Of a DNA stretch of 23,189 bases, positions 21,533-23,189 are shown in pieces; the first letter of the stretch is position 1; each line of letters opens with the position of its first letter. Source of the stretch: Streptomycetales bacterium (lineage in GTDB: Bacteria > Actinomycetota > Actinomycetes > Prado026). The notes under the pieces are model-generated. The model did not search any database. It worked only from the letters and a program-made list of their open reading frames with translations, and was not told the origin of the DNA. The stretch covers positions 1 through 23,189 of the forward strand of contig JANYIP010000195.1 of assembly GCA_025361995.1 (NCBI GenBank), given 5' to 3'. The position numbers and the translations under genes were made by a program.

Positions 21533-22966
21533 ATGGGACGCACGCTCGCCGAGAAGGTCTGGGACGCCCACGTCGTACGACGCGCCGACGGTGAGCCCGA
21601 CCTCCTCTACATCGACCTGCACCTCATCCACGAGGTCACCAGCCCGCAGGCGTTCGACGGCCTGCGCGAGACGGGCCGGGGGGTCCGCCGCACCGACCTC
21701 ACGATCGCCACCGAGGACCACAACATCCCGACGATCGACCTCGACAAGCCGATCGCCGACCCGGTCAGCCGTGAGCAGATCGCCACGCTGCGCCGAAACT
21801 GCGCAGAGTTCGGGGTCCGGCTGCACCCGCTCGGTGACGTCGAGCAGGGCATCGTGCACGTGGTCGGTCCGCAGCTGGGATTGACGCAGCCGGGCATGAC
21901 GGTCGTCTGCGGAGACTCCCACACGAGCACCCACGGGGCGTTCGGGGCGCTGGCCTTCGGCATCGGCACGAGCGAGGTGGAGCACGTCCTCGCCACCCAG
22001 ACGCTCCCGCTGACCCCGTTCAAGACGATGGCGGTCACCGTGCAGGGCGCGCTGCCCGACGGGGTGACGGCCAAGGACCTGATCCTCGCGGTGATCACCC
22101 AGATCGGGACGGGCGGGGGGCAGGGCTACGTCATCGAGTACCGCGGCGAGGCCATCCGCGGCCTGTCGATGGAAGGCCGGATGACCATCTGCAACATGTC
22201 GATCGAGGCAGGTGCACGGGCCGGGATGATCGCCCCGGACGCGACGACGCAGGAGTTCCTGGCCGGTCGGCCGCACGCGCCTGCGGGGGCAGACTGGGAC
22301 GACGCCGTCGGCTGGTGGGGGACGCTCGCGACGGACGACGACGCGGTGTTCGACCACGAGGTGGTCATCGACGCCGCCGCGCTGTCCCCCTTCGTGACGT
22401 GGGGGACCAACCCCGGCCAGGGCGCGCCGATCTCGGCGACGGTGCCGGACCCGGCGTCGTACGACGACCCGTTCGAGCGCACCGCCGCCGAGCGCGCGCT
22501 GGAGTACATGGGTCTGACGGCAGGGACGCCGCTGCGCGAGGTTGCGGTGGACACCGTCTTCCTGGGGTCCTGCACCAATGGCCGGCTCGAGGACCTGCGC
22601 GCGGCGGCCGGAGTGCTCGCCGGCCGCCACGTCGCCGACTCCGTACGGATGCTCGTGGTCCCCGGCTCGGTACGGGTACGCCTCGCTGCCGAGGCCGAAG
22701 GGCTCGACCAGGTGTTCCTCGCGGCCGGCGCGGAGTGGCGTGGCGCTGGCTGCTCGATGTGCCTGGGCATGAACGCCGACCAGCTGGCCCCCGGCGAGCG
22801 CAGCGCGTCGACGTCGAACCGGAACTTCGAAGGCCGGCAGGGCAAGGGCGGCCGCACCCACCTGGTCTCTCCGCAGGTGGCGGCGGCCACCGCGGTGGTC
22901 GGCCGGCTCGCATCCCCTGCTGATCTCGTCTCTCCCGGTGCTTCCGCAGTCCAGAAGGAGTCCTGA
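21533..22966 (+). CDS. leuC: 3-isopropylmalate dehydratase large subunit
   Basis: With LeuD it isomerises 2-isopropylmalate to 3-isopropylmalate, and citramalate to 3-methylmalate in the CimA route. The 477-residue aconitase-fold protein has the 4Fe-4S cysteine ligands C347 (FLGSCTNGR), C407 and C410 (GAGCSMCLGMN). It also has GDSHTSTHGAFGAL (128-141) and the C-terminal ERSASTSNRNFEGRQGKGGRTHLVSP typical of LeuC. A GTG at 21497 would extend the frame by 12 residues, but ATG 21533 gives the family N-terminus MGRTLAEKVWDAHVV and follows GAGAGG (21522-21527). The stop overlaps the leuD ATG by one base, indicating coupled translation. It is probably regulated by NdgR through the upstream palindrome. 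Confidence 0.97.
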   Translation: MGRTLAEKVWDAHVVRRADGEPDLLYIDLHLIHEVTSPQAFDGLRETGRGVRRTDLTIATEDHNIPTIDLDKPIADPVSREQIATLRRNCAEFGVRLHPLGDVEQGIVHVVGPQLGLTQPGMTVVCGDSHTSTHGAFGALAFGIGTSEVEHVLATQTLPLTPFKTMAVTVQGALPDGVTAKDLILAVITQIGTGGGQGYVIEYRGEAIRGLSMEGRMTICNMSIEAGARAGMIAPDATTQEFLAGRPHAPAGADWDDAVGWWGTLATDDDAVFDHEVVIDAAALSPFVTWGTNPGQGAPISATVPDPASYDDPFERTAAERALEYMGLTAGTPLREVAVDTVFLGSCTNGRLEDLRAAAGVLAGRHVADSVRMLVVPGSVRVRLAAEAEGLDQVFLAAGAEWRGAGCSMCLGMNADQLAPGERSASTSNRNFEGRQGKGGRTHLVSPQVAAATAVVGRLASPADLVSPGASAVQKES

Positions 22967-23189
22967 TGGAACCGTTCGTCAGCCATACTGGTCGGGCGTT
23001 TCCGCTGCGTCGCAGCAACGTCGACATTGACCAGATTATCCCCGCGGTGTACTTGCGTCGGGTGACCCGGTCGGGATTCGAGGACGGTCTGTTCGCGGCC
23101 TGGCGGCAGGACCCGGACTTCGTCCTCAACCGACCCGAGTACGCCGCGGCCACCGTGCTGGTCGCGGGGCACGACTTCGGGACGGGGTC
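22966..23189 (+). CDS. leuD: 3-isopropylmalate dehydratase small subunit (5' part, cut by window end)
   Basis: The first 74 codons are present. MEPFVSHTGRAFPLRRSNVDIDQIIPAVYLRRVTRSGFEDGLF and the partial GHDFGTG motif (68-74), which forms part of the substrate-binding site, identify the swivel-domain subunit that completes the LeuCD active site. The full protein should be about 200 residues. ATG 22966 overlaps the last base of the leuC stop and is served by AAGGAG (22955-22960) inside leuC. Confidence 0.95.
   Translation, partial: MEPFVSHTGRAFPLRRSNVDIDQIIPAVYLRRVTRSGFEDGLFAAWRQDPDFVLNRPEYAAATVLVAGHDFGTG

Overview
This is chromosomal DNA from a high-GC Gram-positive bacterium (Actinomycetota). 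The evidence is strongly GC-biased third codon positions, frequent GTG starts, several probable leaderless transcripts, an NdgR-type IclR regulator, and a GluRS gene beside tRNA-Gln and tRNA-Glu. Gene order and protein flavour recall Propionibacteriales or Streptomyces relatives, but I cannot place the genus. Every stretch over 300 bases is occupied by a gene; the longest gaps are the ilvD-ilvB leader (202 b), the ilvC-serA gap (150 b), the ilvE-cimA leader (139 b) and the region upstream of the nickel transporter (about 190 b).

Layout. At 1-1076 is the end of an oligopeptide ABC transporter operon, closed by a long inverted repeat that it shares with the convergent ppc gene (PEP carboxylase, 1179-3908, minus). 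A divergent promoter region separates ppc from a D-2-hydroxyacid dehydrogenase (3992-4963). From 4999 to 15994 runs a branched-chain amino acid (BCAA) block, all on the plus strand: ilvD, an attenuator with a leader peptide, ilvB, ilvN, ilvC, serA, leuB, ilvE, a second attenuator-like leader, and cimA. Then come an FAH-family hydrolase, gltX, a HAD phosphatase, tRNA-Gln(CTG), tRNA-Glu(CTC) and a terminator. On the minus strand follow a NiCoT nickel/cobalt transporter and the IclR regulator ndgR. Divergent from ndgR are leuC and leuD, the latter cut by the window end.

How the genes work together. CimA makes citramalate from pyruvate and acetyl-CoA; LeuCD and LeuB convert it to 2-oxobutyrate; IlvBN, IlvC, IlvD and IlvE finish isoleucine and also make valine. 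The window therefore holds a complete threonine-independent isoleucine route and all of leucine synthesis except leuA. Ppc supplies oxaloacetate and SerA opens serine synthesis. GltX probably charges both tRNAs encoded just downstream of it.

Regulation is the most informative part. (1) The ilvB leader peptide has the run I-V-V-L-V followed by a terminator. (2) A similar leader before cimA encodes MHSTLIIS and ends in a strong terminator. (3) A perfect 18-bp palindrome upstream of serA matches both the Rex and the CRP/GlxR consensus. (4) A Nur-like box lies upstream of the nickel transporter. (5) A 19-bp palindrome lies between ndgR and leuC. (6) At least seven starts sit 6-8 bases after a TANNNT-like -10 element, as expected for leaderless mRNAs. 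I see no CRISPR array, IS element, prophage or defence system. The window is core metabolism, and its novelty, if any, is regulatory.
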